Source: an uncultured Clostridium sp. (GTDB lineage: Bacteria; Bacillota; Clostridia; TANB77; CAG-508). Taken from it: DNA of 64,000 nt. The position numbers and the translations under genes are program-made. Shown in pieces: positions 52,910 to 61,893 of the stretch (position 1 is its first letter; every line of letters begins with the position of its first letter). Where the stretch lies: the NCBI GenBank assembly GCA_946495905.1, contig CAMMEP010000001.1, positions 16,912 through 80,911 on the forward strand. Direction: 5' to 3'. The notes beneath the pieces were generated by a model, which searched no databases, was not told the origin of the DNA, and was given only the letters and a program-made list of their open reading frames with translations.

Positions 52910-54177
52910 ATGGTTAGTGTAAGAAAAAGAGGAAATGTTTATCAATATCAATTTGATATTGCACCAGTTGATGGTAAAAGAAAGCGAATTACAAAATCTG
53001 GTTTTAAAACGAAAGGAGAAGCAGAAAAAGCAGGTATAATTGCTTATAATGAATATACACAGACAGGACATAATTTTACACCAAGCACAATTTCCTACTC
53101 TGATTATTTAGATTATTGGTTGAAAGAACATTGTGAAATTAATCTAAGATACCATACAATACGAGCATATAGTAACATAATAAAAAATCATATAAAACCC
53201 AATATTGGTTTCTATAGATTATCACAAATTACTACTTCAACATTACAAGAATTCATAAATAAAATATATGTAGAAAAAAGTTTTTCAAAAAATTTTTTAA
53301 AAAACATTTTAAAGGTATTAAAAACATCTTTTGCCTATGCAACAGATGTAGTAGGATTTGTAAAAGAAAATCCAGCATTAAAAGTTAAATTACCAAAATA
53401 TGATGTACCAGATCCTGATCCTGCACATATTTTTACAAAAGAGGAAATTGATATGATTTTGAATAGATTTAAAAAAAATCATGCTTTCTATTACGCAGCT
53501 TTAACAGCATATTATACGGGATTAAGAGTTTCAGAAGTTTTTGCTTTAACATGGGATGACATAGATTTAGAGAATAAGACTTTAACTGTAAATAAAAATG
53601 TAATAGAAAAAATCATATTGGTAGCACACATGGCAGACACTTGAGCGGTAAAGCAAAAACTGTTTGGTATTTTGGTAACTGTAAGACACCTTCTAGTTAT
53701 AGAACTATAGATATAGGTAATACATTAGTAAATGCTTTAAAGGAATTCAAAGAAGAACAAGCAAGGCATAAAGAAGAATATGGAGATTCGTATATGAAAC
53801 ATTATGCCAAAGAAGTTTTAAATCCATATACCAATAAACCAGAAACAAAAATTATTAATGCACTTGCTGAAATAGATGTAGCACTTCCAGAGGTTAATTT
53901 AGTATTTGTAAAGAACAATGGAGTGTTTGAAGGTACTGCAACAGTCAAATATCCATTTAAAGTTATTCACTATGAATTAGGAATTTTATGTAGATTTCAT
54001 GACTTTAGAGATACACATGCAACAAAGCTAATTGAAAATGGAGCAGATGTTAAAGCAGTTGCTAAAAGATTAGGACACAGTACAATTAGAACAACTTATG
54101 AAATTTATGTTAAAGTTACTAGCAAAATGGAATCGGATGTTGTTAATAAATTTGAAGAATATGCTATGTCAAAATAA
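52910..54177 (+). pseudogene. Tyrosine recombinase/integrase, split by a 1-nt deletion in an A run
   Basis: N-terminal part: AP2-like arm-binding domain (RKRGNVYQYQFDIAPVDGKRKRITKSGFKTKGEA), SAM-like core-binding domain (SDYLDYWLKEHCEINLRYHTI) and the first catalytic Arg (YYTGLRVSE). The frame is lost in AAAAAA at 53607-53612: with one more A it reads NVIEKNHIGSTHGRHLSGKA and joins the second part, which has HDFRDTHATKL (H, R, H) and LGHSTIRTTYEIY (H and nucleophile Tyr). Restored length 422 residues, the ICE/Tn916-like integrase size. GGAGG precedes the ATG at 52910. Broken as sequenced. Confidence 0.85.
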
Positions 54178-54191
54178 AAAATTAAATTAAT

Positions 54192-54240
54192 AGTAAACTA
54201 CAGATTTGTAACATTATTACAAACTGTGGTTTATTTTTTT
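54192..54240 (+). terminator. Terminator after the integrase
   Basis: AAACTACAGATTTGTAA pairs with TTACAAACTGTGGTTT, followed by ATTTTTTTT. Confidence 0.75.
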
Positions 54241-54260
54241 TGCTTTAAAAGGAGGTAAAA

Positions 54261-54722
54261 ATGGAAAGGTTAAAATTAGTAAAATCTTTAGAAAATAAAA
54301 AATTATATACAAGAGAAACGGCAAAAATGACTCTTGAAAATGTAATAAAACGAATTAAAGAAGCAAATAGGAATGATGAATTTATTTATAAAATTACTAA
54401 AGCAGTCTTATTTGGTTCATATATAAATTCAAACAAAGAAAAAGTTGGAGATTTAGATATTGCAATATATATCGAACTAAAAGATAAGTCTAAACCAGAG
54501 CTAGAACAAAATATGGAAAGAGCTAGTACATCTAATAGTTATGTACCATTCATATTAAAATTTATATATGGAAAAGAAGAAGTGTTTAAGTATATTAAAG
54601 ACAAAAAACATATATTGCAATTACACGATGGAAATAAAGTTGATAAGGATTCAAAGGAACACAAAGAACCACTTAGTTATATATATTTTGATAAATACAA
54701 AATAATATATGAGGAGGTGTAA
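54261..54722 (+). CDS. Minimal nucleotidyltransferase-fold protein
   Basis: 153 residues. The polymerase-beta-like motif is present: VLFGSYINSNKEKVGDLDIAIYIE (GS-x10-D-x-D, D68 and D70 by eye). The N-terminal region KKLYTRETAKMTLENVIKRI is helical. MNT-fold proteins transfer nucleotides to proteins or RNA and occur as antitoxins (MntA with HepT) or as stand-alone mobile-element genes; no HepT-like partner is visible. AAGGAGG precedes the ATG. Confidence 0.75.
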   Translation: MERLKLVKSLENKKLYTRETAKMTLENVIKRIKEANRNDEFIYKITKAVLFGSYINSNKEKVGDLDIAIYIELKDKSKPELEQNMERASTSNSYVPFILKFIYGKEEVFKYIKDKKHILQLHDGNKVDKDSKEHKEPLSYIYFDKYKIIYEEV

Positions 54723-54726
54723 TAAA

Positions 54727-54828
54727 ATGTGGCAATTTCTTTTAGGATTATTTATAGGAGCAAATGTTTCACTTTTTCTATATGCAATTATATTAGCAGG
54801 AAAGAGAAGTGAAAATAGAGATGAATGA
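54727..54828 (+). CDS. DUF3789-like single-helix membrane peptide
   Basis: 33 residues: one membrane helix (WQFLLGLFIGANVSLFLYAI) and a charged tail. GGAGGTG lies 8 nt before the ATG. DUF3789 peptides (M-gF-lG-f-Ga--Gv) are common in clostridial conjugative elements next to replication genes. It overlaps the next gene (ATGAATGA). Confidence 0.65.
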   Translation: MWQFLLGLFIGANVSLFLYAIILAGKRSENRDE

Positions 54829-55631
54829 AGAAAATAAAATTGGTTATTATGCAATAATACCTTCTACAGTATTATTTAATGAAAGAATAAAGGCAAATGA
54901 AAAATTATTATATGCAGTTATTACAGTTCTATCTAACAAAGAGGGATATTGTTATGCTTCAAATACTTATCTAGGTAAACTATTAAAAGCCCAACCTCAT
55001 ACAATTTCTAAATGGGTATCACATTTAAAAAGTTTAGGTTTTTTATGTTTAGATATTATTAAAAATGATAAAGGCGAAATAATACAAAGGAGAATTTATC
55101 CAAATGATACCCCCCTATACGATAAATAGGACATACCCCTATTCGACAGATGGGACAGAGGGTATGTCCCCAAAAGGACAATATAATAATATAATAGATA
55201 ATAATATAAATAAAGAAAAGATAGATAGATTATTTAATTATATAATAGATAAAGAAAAAGAAATTCCAAAAGAATTTGTTAATGTTGATTTAAATGAAAT
55301 AAATGTTGCATTAAAAAGATTTGATATGTTATATCCAAAACCAATTCTAGATATAATGTCTGAAGAAAATTTAGAATCTGTAAAAAATATAACTTATATT
55401 ATTGCTTTAATAGTTAAAAATAAATTATTTCATTTATCAAATAAAATAACGAGAGATAAACTCATACAGATATGTAATGACTGTAAAGATAGAGAAAAAC
55501 AAAATGAGGGAACAGAAAAAAGAATAGAGAATTTTATTAATTATTTTTATAAAAGCATAGAAAATGAATTAACGAAGGAAAGTAAAGGACCTTCTTTTTT
55601 TATGCCTAATAATGATGAAATTGAAATTTAA
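54821..55631 (+). pseudogene. Helix-turn-helix replication-initiator-like protein, frame lost in a C6 run
   Basis: Residues 1-95 are a winged-helix domain (IGYYAIIPSTVLFNERIKAN, KLLYAVITVLSNKEGYCYASNTYLGKLL, SKWVSHLKSLGFLCLDI) typical of ICE/plasmid replication initiators. In CCCCCC (55110-55115) the frame runs to a stop (YDK, TAG). With one C fewer it continues TYPYSTDGTEGMSPKG, QYNNIIDNNINKE and a helical C-terminal domain to 55631. Restored length about 269 residues. Either broken, a sequence error, or frameshifted on CCC-C. Confidence 0.6.
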
Positions 55632-55693
55632 AGGAGGTGGTTTTATGCTCTAACTAATAAAAAAAATAAAATTAAAAAGAAAGGAGTTCGCCT

Positions 55694-56014
55694 ATGAAAA
55701 TTTACAGAGTTATCTTCAAAAGTATTGATATAGATGAAGCTGACAACACACTAATAATTACAACTTTTCAAAATAGAGAGCTTGCTGAACAATACCTTAA
55801 AGAAAGAATTGAAGAACTAAAAGAACAAGAAGAAATTTTAAAACAAGATGATTATGTAACAGAAGAAAGAAAGAATTATTACGAAAGATATTTAAATGGT
55901 AGAGGAATAGAAGATTCAGTATCAATATATCTTGAAGAAGATGAAACTTATGATGAAATAATGCTAAAAGAAAAAGCAGAAAGATTAGAAAAGGAAAATA
56001 ATTATGAAATGTAA
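55694..56014 (+). CDS. Hypothetical small acidic protein
   Basis: 106 residues, strongly charged (E/K/D rich). MKIYRVIFKSIDIDEADNTLIITTF then a long helix (NRELAEQYLKERIEELKEQEEIL). Resembles small soluble proteins of clostridial ICEs, but no family is recognised. AAAGGAG precedes the ATG; overlaps the sortase gene by 11 bp. Confidence 0.65.
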   Translation: MKIYRVIFKSIDIDEADNTLIITTFQNRELAEQYLKERIEELKEQEEILKQDDYVTEERKNYYERYLNGRGIEDSVSIYLEEDETYDEIMLKEKAERLEKENNYEM

Positions 56015-56720
56015 AGTTTTAATTGTTTTACTGATTTTAATTTGTATTATTGCTTTTTGCTTTTATATTTTTATTATATTTAATGACTTTCAAGAAAAAG
56101 AAGAAAGCAACAAAGATACTGAAAACCTTATAAAAGAAACAATAATAGTAAATGAAGAAACAGAAGAAAAAAACATTGATTGGAATAAACTAAAAGAAAT
56201 TAATAAAGATATTATTGCTTGGATAGAGATACCAGATACAATTATTAATTATCCTATATTAAAAGATAATAACTTATATTATTTAAAACATTCATATAAT
56301 AAAAAATATAATAGTAATGGTTCTATATTTACAACTAACAAAAATCCTTTTGAAGAATTTGAAACATTATTATACGGACACAATATGAAAAATGGAAGTA
56401 TGTTTTCAATTTTGGATAAATATATGGATGAAGATTTTTTATATACTCATCAAAAATTTAAAATTTATACTCCAAATGAAAACTATGAAGCTACTATTTT
56501 TAGTGTATATTCAATAGGTGTTAATACAGAAAGCAACAATATAAAGAAACTTAACTTTGACGAAAGAATAGATTATTATAAAAAAGCAAGTAAAATTACT
56601 ATTAAATCGGATAAAGAAATTACAAAGATTGTAAAACTATCAACTTGCTCATATTTAAATGCAAAAACCAGTCCAACTGATCAAAGATATTATATTATTG
56701 CTTATTTGGAAAGTATTTAA
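56004..56720 (+). CDS. srtB: Class B sortase
   Basis: 238 residues. N-terminal membrane anchor (4-26). Sortase fold with WNKLKEINKDIIAWIEIPDT, catalytic H126 (LLYGHNMKNG), nucleophile C215 (LSTCSYLN) and R228 (TDQRYYIIA). Helical insertion typical of SrtB. It would anchor surface proteins or pili; the adhesin-like gene at 58378 is a natural client. Overlaps the preceding gene. No LPXTG-like signal can be seen in the truncated adhesin. Confidence 0.9.
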   Translation: MKCKVLIVLLILICIIAFCFYIFIIFNDFQEKEESNKDTENLIKETIIVNEETEEKNIDWNKLKEINKDIIAWIEIPDTIINYPILKDNNLYYLKHSYNKKYNSNGSIFTTNKNPFEEFETLLYGHNMKNGSMFSILDKYMDEDFLYTHQKFKIYTPNENYEATIFSVYSIGVNTESNNIKKLNFDERIDYYKKASKITIKSDKEITKIVKLSTCSYLNAKTSPTDQRYYIIAYLESI

Positions 56721-56789
56721 ACAAAATTGTGGAAAAGTGCTGACAAATTTTACAAAATAGCTTATTATTATATTAAGGGGTGTTGTATT

Positions 56790-57485
56790 ATGAATAAAAA
56801 AATCCTTTTAATTATAATAATAGTTTCTGTTTTAATCGTTATAGGTATAATTGGGATAATTTTTATTATTCCAAAAGACAATACAAATGAGCCTAAAAAT
56901 GAAATAGAAAATGTAACTCAAAATGAAATGAATGAAAATATAATTGAAGATGAGAATATTGTTAATGAAATACAAAATGAAGTAACTAATGAAACTACTG
57001 AAGAAAACAATGTTTCAAATAGTGAGATTCAACAACCAGAAGAACAAAAAGAAACACAGTCTACTGGTAAAAGTACACAAACAACTAACAAGAAAAACAA
57101 TAGTTCTAAACCAAATAATAATAAATCATCTAGTTCAAGTAATTCTGGAGGAACAACAACAGGAACTACGACACCGTCAACTCCACCAGTAGAAACAACA
57201 AAGCCAGAACAAAACGAACCAGAACAACAAGAACCTACTAAACCAGTTGTAGAAAGATGTACTAACAATAATAATCATTCAATGGGTGTAGGAAATTCTA
57301 ATCAATGGTACAGTTCTAAAAGTCAAGCAATATCTGCTTATGACGAAAAAGTTAATTACTGGAGCAACTTATGGGAAACTAATCAAATAGATAATGATAC
57401 ATATTATAAAAATTGTCCGTATGGATATGAAGTTTGGGATTGTATGTATTGTGGAAAATGGACCATAAATTACTATTATAGATGA
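56790..57485 (+). CDS. Membrane-anchored extracytoplasmic protein with low-complexity stalk
   Basis: 231 residues. TM helix at ~6-27 (ILLIIIIVSVLIVIGIIGII), then an N/E-rich and S/T/P/Q-rich stalk (~35-155), and a C-terminal domain of ~75 residues starting at ERCTNNNNHSMGVGNSNQWY and ending YGYEVWDCMYCGKWTINYYY, with four Cys that could bind metal or form disulphides. Such modules occur next to sortases in clostridial elements. GGGG lies before the ATG at 56790; the longer frame has no site. Confidence 0.65.
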   Translation: MNKKILLIIIIVSVLIVIGIIGIIFIIPKDNTNEPKNEIENVTQNEMNENIIEDENIVNEIQNEVTNETTEENNVSNSEIQQPEEQKETQSTGKSTQTTNKKNNSSKPNNNKSSSSSNSGGTTTGTTTPSTPPVETTKPEQNEPEQQEPTKPVVERCTNNNNHSMGVGNSNQWYSSKSQAISAYDEKVNYWSNLWETNQIDNDTYYKNCPYGYEVWDCMYCGKWTINYYYR

Positions 57486-57552
57486 AAACATTAAATAATA
57501 TCATATAGAAGTCAAGATATGTTCTTGGCTCTTTTTTTATGGAGGTGAATTT

Positions 57553-57759
57553 ATGCTTAAGAAAATTGAAAAAGAAATTGAAAAATTGGAAAAAGAAAAA
57601 GCCAAACTTATATATTCGCAACAAGGAGTGCAGAAAAGAATAAGTGATATTGATATAAAAATAAAAGGATATAAAACCTTAAAAAAGAATTATGAAAAAC
57701 TTGAAAGTAAATTTAATAACTATGTCAATCTTATAGAGGAAAAGAAAGATAATGAATGA
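57553..57759 (+). CDS. Short coiled-coil protein (DUF4315-like)
   Basis: 68 residues, nearly all coiled coil: LKKIEKEIEKLEKEKAKL then QKRISDIDIKIKGYKTLKKN. Resembles the DUF4315 coiled-coil proteins found in conjugative elements. GGAGGTG precedes the ATG. Overlaps the next gene by 8 bp. Confidence 0.6.
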   Translation: MLKKIEKEIEKLEKEKAKLIYSQQGVQKRISDIDIKIKGYKTLKKNYEKLESKFNNYVNLIEEKKDNE

Positions 57760-58327
57760 AAATGATAAGAAATTATTACAACTGTATAAAAAAGACATAA
57801 GAAAGAAAAGAATAATAGTTTTTTTACTAATTCTTATATTTATAGGTGGTTGTTCTTTATATTATTTTTATATAGATTTAAAACAATCTACAAAAGAAAG
57901 CAATTCCGATAATAAAGAAATTACTTCAAATAATATTGAATTAAAAGACACTAATGAAGAAGAAAATATAAATGTAACAAATGAAAATAAAAGTCAAAAA
58001 ACAGATGAAAGTAAAATAACTGAAACTACAGTTAATAAAGAGAAAACAGAGGAAATACAAGGACAAACTAACAAGGATACAAATTTAGAAAAAAAAGAAG
58101 ATACAACAAAAAAAGATAATAATAAAAAAGATACAACAGAAAAAGTTACAACAAATACAACAGAGAAACCTAAAAATAAAGATTTTTTATTTTCAGACGG
58201 ATATACAATGGATAATGTAACACAAGCTGCTCAAAATTATCTAAAATCATATAATTGGAGTGGCGAGTGTATTCCTATAAAAGATGACGAAGGAGTTTAT
58301 CTTGGAATGAGAGTTATATTTTATTAG
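57752..58327 (+). CDS. Membrane-anchored protein with charged stalk
   Basis: 191 residues. Cytoplasmic N-tail, TM helix (~21-41, IVFLLILIFIGGCSLYYFY), a K/E/T/N-rich stalk (~48-145) and a small C-terminal domain FLFSDGYTMDNVTQAAQNYL followed by SGECIPIKDDEGVYLGMRV. The stalk-plus-small-domain plan parallels the 56790 protein. Function unknown; probably part of the same surface cluster. Confidence 0.6.
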   Translation: MNENDKKLLQLYKKDIRKKRIIVFLLILIFIGGCSLYYFYIDLKQSTKESNSDNKEITSNNIELKDTNEEENINVTNENKSQKTDESKITETTVNKEKTEEIQGQTNKDTNLEKKEDTTKKDNNKKDTTEKVTTNTTEKPKNKDFLFSDGYTMDNVTQAAQNYLKSYNWSGECIPIKDDEGVYLGMRVIFY

Positions 58328-58377
58328 AGGTTAAAGCCTCTATTTTTTTGTAATTTTTTTTAAAGGAGAGTTTTAAT

Positions 58378-60325
58378 ATGAGTAGAAAATTAAAAATTAA
58401 TAAGAAAATAATTGCAATTTTATTGCTTGTATTCACATTATTAGGAAATGTGCAACTAATTTTTGCAGCTTCAGGAAATGCAGATTTTACTGCTGGTCAA
58501 TATGATTCAGGAATTAAAACAACAGACCATACAGGTAGTGTAGGAGTATTAATTAGAAGATTAATAAATTTAGATTCTGGAGAAAGATATACAGTTTTTT
58601 GTGCTGAACATCTTGTAGATTTTGAAACAGGAACTATTGAAAATGGAGGCTACCATACACCTACTGATCCCACAATAAAAAGAGCATGTAAAATTGCTTA
58701 CTTTGGCTGGTATTCAAAGTATGGTACTTATGTAGTGGACCGGAGGAATACTTGCAGGAGATATGTATAATGTTAAAATGGACTATGTATATACACAACA
58801 ATATATATGGGAAACTCTAGGTCAAAGTAATGCAACATTTAGAGATTCATCAATTCAAAGAGGTTATGAATCATTTAAAGCAAGTATAAATCAAAAGATA
58901 GCAGATATGGATAAAAGACCATCATTTGATGCAACAACTATTGAATTAGATGCAGGAGAAACAAAAGTTATAACAGATACTAATGGAGTTTTAGCAAGTT
59001 ATAATTCTTGTGATAATACAAAAAATGGGATTAGATTTCAACATAATAAAGGAGAAAATACTTTAACGATAACAGTATCAGAAGATTGTAATGTAGAACA
59101 ATTAAATATATCTGACAATACTATGAAAGAATGGGGAATGATAAAAGAAGAATCAGCAGACAGAGATACAACAATATATTTTACATTCCGTGAAGGAGTA
59201 CAAAATCAATTATACTCTTTACACTACAACGATCCAGTAACATTAGCTTTTTCTGTAAAAGTAAATTTACTTGGAAATATTGAATTAACTAAATTAGATA
59301 CAGAAGAAAATTTAATAGACGGTTCAGTTTTTAGAGTAACAGGACCAAACAATTATAATCAACTTGTAGAAGTAAAGAACGGAAAAATACTATTAGAAAA
59401 ACTAAGAAAAGGCACTTATTTGATAAAAGAAGATTCAGCACCAACAGGATATTTGAAAAATACAGAAACATATAAAGTAGAAGTAAAACCAAATGAAACT
59501 ACAAGTCAAGCAGTAGTAAATTATGAGCCTACTGGAAAAATAAGTGTTATAAAAAGAGATAGTGAAACAGGTGCAACAACACAAGGAGATGCAACATTTG
59601 TTGATGCTAAATATGAAGTATATGCTGATGAAGATATATGGAATAAAGCACATACAAAACAACATTATGCAAAAGGTGATAAAGTTGCAACAAGAACAAT
59701 GAGCAAAGAAGGAACTACTGAAGATGTAGAAGATTTACCACTAGGAAAATATCTTGTAAAAGAAATTGTTAGTTCAGAAGGATATTTATTAGATACGAAA
59801 GAATATAAAGTAAATTTAGAGTACAAAGACCAAAACACACCAATAATATCTGATTCTATAACAAGTTATGAAGTTGTAAAGAAAATGCAAATTCATATTT
59901 TTAAAAGTGGAATTGATGAACAATCTGGTGAAGTAGAAGGATTAGAAGGAGCAGAATTTACTATTAAGTTAGCAAGTGATGTTCAAGAAGCATTAGATAA
60001 AGGATATACTTATACTGAAATATGGAATGGCATAGACGAATATGGTAATAAAGTAGATGTTGATGAGAAAAGAGTTGCCGAAGCACAGGCAATAGCACCT
60101 ACTTATGATACACTAATTACAGATAGTGAAGGTAATGCTTATTCTGATATAAAATTTCCTTATGGCAAATATATAGGAAAAGAAACTAACACACCAAAAG
60201 ATTTTGAAACAGCAACTGATTTTACATTCTCAATTACAAAGGATGAAAGTGAAATACAAGAAGTTGCTCAAAAAGTAAAAGACATAATTATAAATAATCT
60301 TATTTATTTTTTGAACATCGGTTAA
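58378..60325 (+). CDS. Thioester-domain / Cna-B (SpaA-like) surface adhesin, +1 shift at CGG, 3' truncated
   Basis: Signal peptide (KIIAILLLVFTLLGNVQLIFAAS), then a thioester-like domain with VFCAEH (Cys). After 121 codons the zero frame meets CGG at 58741 and soon stops; skipping the C reads GGILAGDMYNVKMDYVYTQQYIW, bringing in the Gln of the Cys-Gln thioester, and continues through two Cna-B repeats (LTKLDTEENLIDGSVFRV, ISVIKRDSETGATTQGDATF) and a third (IHIFKSGIDEQSGEVEGLEG). The third repeat ends abruptly at ~60300 with INNLIYFLNIG; no sorting signal. Restored length 648 residues. AAAGGAG precedes the ATG. Confidence 0.75.
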
Positions 60326-60598
60326 CTGAACCTTATTTTTTGAGGGCAAAACTAAAATGGTATTGCATTTTTTCTTTTCAAGAGGACTTAAAGATAATCT
60401 ATTTACAATTTCTTCAATAGACATATCTTGCAAATTACTGTCTAATATTAAAATATCTGGATTAAGTTTCCAATACATTTCAATAATATCTTTGCCACTA
60501 TATACATAATTTATCATATATTTTTTATCATTTGTAAGTTGTTTCTCTAGAGATTTTGTTCTTTTAGAATCTCTATTTCCGATTAGAATATTAACCAT
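60230..60598 (-). pseudogene. Response-regulator receiver domain, C-terminally truncated
   Basis: From ATG at 60598 (GAGGT upstream): MVNILIGNRDSKRTKSLEKQL, VYSGKDIIEMYWKLNPDILILDSNLQDMS (phosphoacceptor Asp in ILILDSN) and NTILVLPSKN. The receiver fold stops before the alpha5/linker and runs into antisense adhesin sequence at ~60300 (IYNYVFYFLSNFLYF). No output domain. A deletion that joined two convergent genes explains both truncated ends. Confidence 0.6.
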
Positions 60599-60742
60599 AG
60601 TTAACCTCACAAATGTATTTTTTTACCATTTAATTTGCCCACATTATACCACACAAATTATGTTAATTCAATAGTAAAAACCTCTTTTTTTGTACCTTTT
60701 TTAAGTTTTTTTTAGTAAAAAATAAGAAATGTGTAAAAATCT

Positions 60743-60777
60743 TGTCGAATAATGTCGAAATAAGGAAAAATGGCGAA
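60743..60777. promoter_or_regulatory. Tandem Spo0A-box-like sites
   Basis: TGTCGAA (60743-60749), TGTCGAA (60753-60759) and TGGCGAA (60771-60777), all fitting TGNCGAA and on the same strand; the first two are 10 bp apart, as for a Spo0A dimer. They lie in the 273-bp gap between the truncated receiver gene and the 60872 gene, whose -10 TATAAT is at 60844-60849. Binding is inferred from consensus only. Confidence 0.6.
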
Positions 60778-60871
60778 ATATCAATAAAAATTATTAATAA
60801 AAAATTTTCTCTAAATATGAATGATTTTTTTATAAATATATGTTATAATTCAACATGGAGGAAGAAGAAAA

Positions 60872-61129
60872 ATGACAATGCAGTTTATAACTGATTATAT
60901 TGATAAGAAAGTAAAAGAAAATAAAAACTTTATACGATATACATTTTATGAATTAAGAGTGAAAAATAATTTATCTGAAGAAGATGTAGATGAATTTTTA
61001 AGAATAAATAGAGATTATTTTGAAAATAATGGTTACAAAGTATATTTTACAAATGCTAGATTTACTTATGAAAATGCTGATAGAATGGTACAGCCAAATG
61101 AACTAATGATAGCAATAAAAGAAGAATAG
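60872..61129 (+). CDS. Hypothetical protein, 85 residues
   Basis: Mixed alpha/beta: helix KENKNFIRYTFYELRVKNN, then LSEEDVDEFLRINRDYFENNGYKVYFTNARF. This reads like a small domain of the type replicated across clostridial mobile elements; not recognised. Two close ATGs (60872, 60878) follow GGAGG. Downstream of Spo0A-box-like sites. Confidence 0.65.
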   Translation: MTMQFITDYIDKKVKENKNFIRYTFYELRVKNNLSEEDVDEFLRINRDYFENNGYKVYFTNARFTYENADRMVQPNELMIAIKEE

Positions 61130-61144
61130 AAAGGATGCAGAAAA

Positions 61145-61363
61145 ATGAATTTATTAAATGAATTATCAGAAAATGAAACAAATTTATTAAAGAATATAGG
61201 AATAAAAATTGAAGATAGAAATTATAATCAAGACGAAGTTAAATTAATTGAAAATGATATTATTGACGATATTTTTCGTAGAAGTAGCAAAAATGGAGAT
61301 ATACAAAAAGCTAATGAGCAATATAGTAATATAATAGAAAAATTAGAAAAAGTAAAAGGATAA
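61145..61363 (+). CDS. Hypothetical protein, 72 residues
   Basis: Acidic helical protein: LLNELSENETNLLKNIGIKI, then LIENDIIDDIFRRSSKNG. No recognised family. AAAGGATG precedes the ATG, 16 bp after the previous gene; part of a run of small genes with good sites. Confidence 0.65.
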   Translation: MNLLNELSENETNLLKNIGIKIEDRNYNQDEVKLIENDIIDDIFRRSSKNGDIQKANEQYSNIIEKLEKVKG

Positions 61364-61391
61364 ATAATTTCTGAAAAATAAGAGGTGCTAT

Positions 61392-61562
61392 ATGAAAAGA
61401 AAAGTGTTTGAAGTAGTTAAACTAAAAAGTGGAGATATGGCAACAATTATAGGAATAGACAAAGATTCTTATAAAGTAGAAATAGTGAATAAAAATGGTA
61501 AAAGAAAAGATATAACAGAAATTAGTGAAAATGATATTGACGAAGTAATTATTTCAAAATAA
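61392..61562 (+). CDS. Small hypothetical protein, 56 residues
   Basis: ATG at 61392 after GAGGTG. Reads MKRKVFEVVKLKSGDMATII, then GIDKDSYKVEIVNKNGKRKD, an SH3-like small beta barrel by pattern, ending DIDEVIISK. Likely a DUF4926/DUF4314-like small barrel protein, not certain. Confidence 0.6.
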   Translation: MKRKVFEVVKLKSGDMATIIGIDKDSYKVEIVNKNGKRKDITEISENDIDEVIISK

Positions 61563-61619
61563 AGTAATGTAAAATAACATTCACAAAAGATAAATTATCA
61601 ACGAGGAGTGAAGAATGTT

Positions 61620-61874
61620 ATGAATAAGAAAATATATAAAGAAGCAAACCAATTTGAAACTGAAACAAATATAAATGTCTTATACAAAGAGCAAGTTATA
61701 TCAGTTTATACAAATAAGGTTGATTTACAAAGAAAATTAAATAAAGTGTTAGGAGAACCTACAAAAGAATATAAAATAAAAAGGTCAATAAGTGGAAGTG
61801 TATGGGAGATACCATTTACGGATAAAACTAAAATTAGAAACCTAATGTTAAAAGCTAATATATTTGAATTATAG
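61620..61874 (+). CDS. Hypothetical protein, 84 residues
   Basis: MNKKIYKEANQFETETNINV, then VYTNKVDLQRKLNKVLGEPT and SISGSVWEIPFTDKTKIRNLM. An alpha/beta protein that I have seen as a conserved hypothetical in clostridia, without a known function. ATG at 61620 chosen; GAGGAG at 61602 is 12 nt away, while a GTG at 61608 abuts it. Confidence 0.65.
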   Translation: MNKKIYKEANQFETETNINVLYKEQVISVYTNKVDLQRKLNKVLGEPTKEYKIKRSISGSVWEIPFTDKTKIRNLMLKANIFEL

Positions 61875-61893
61875 AAGAAAGGAGAATTTATAT

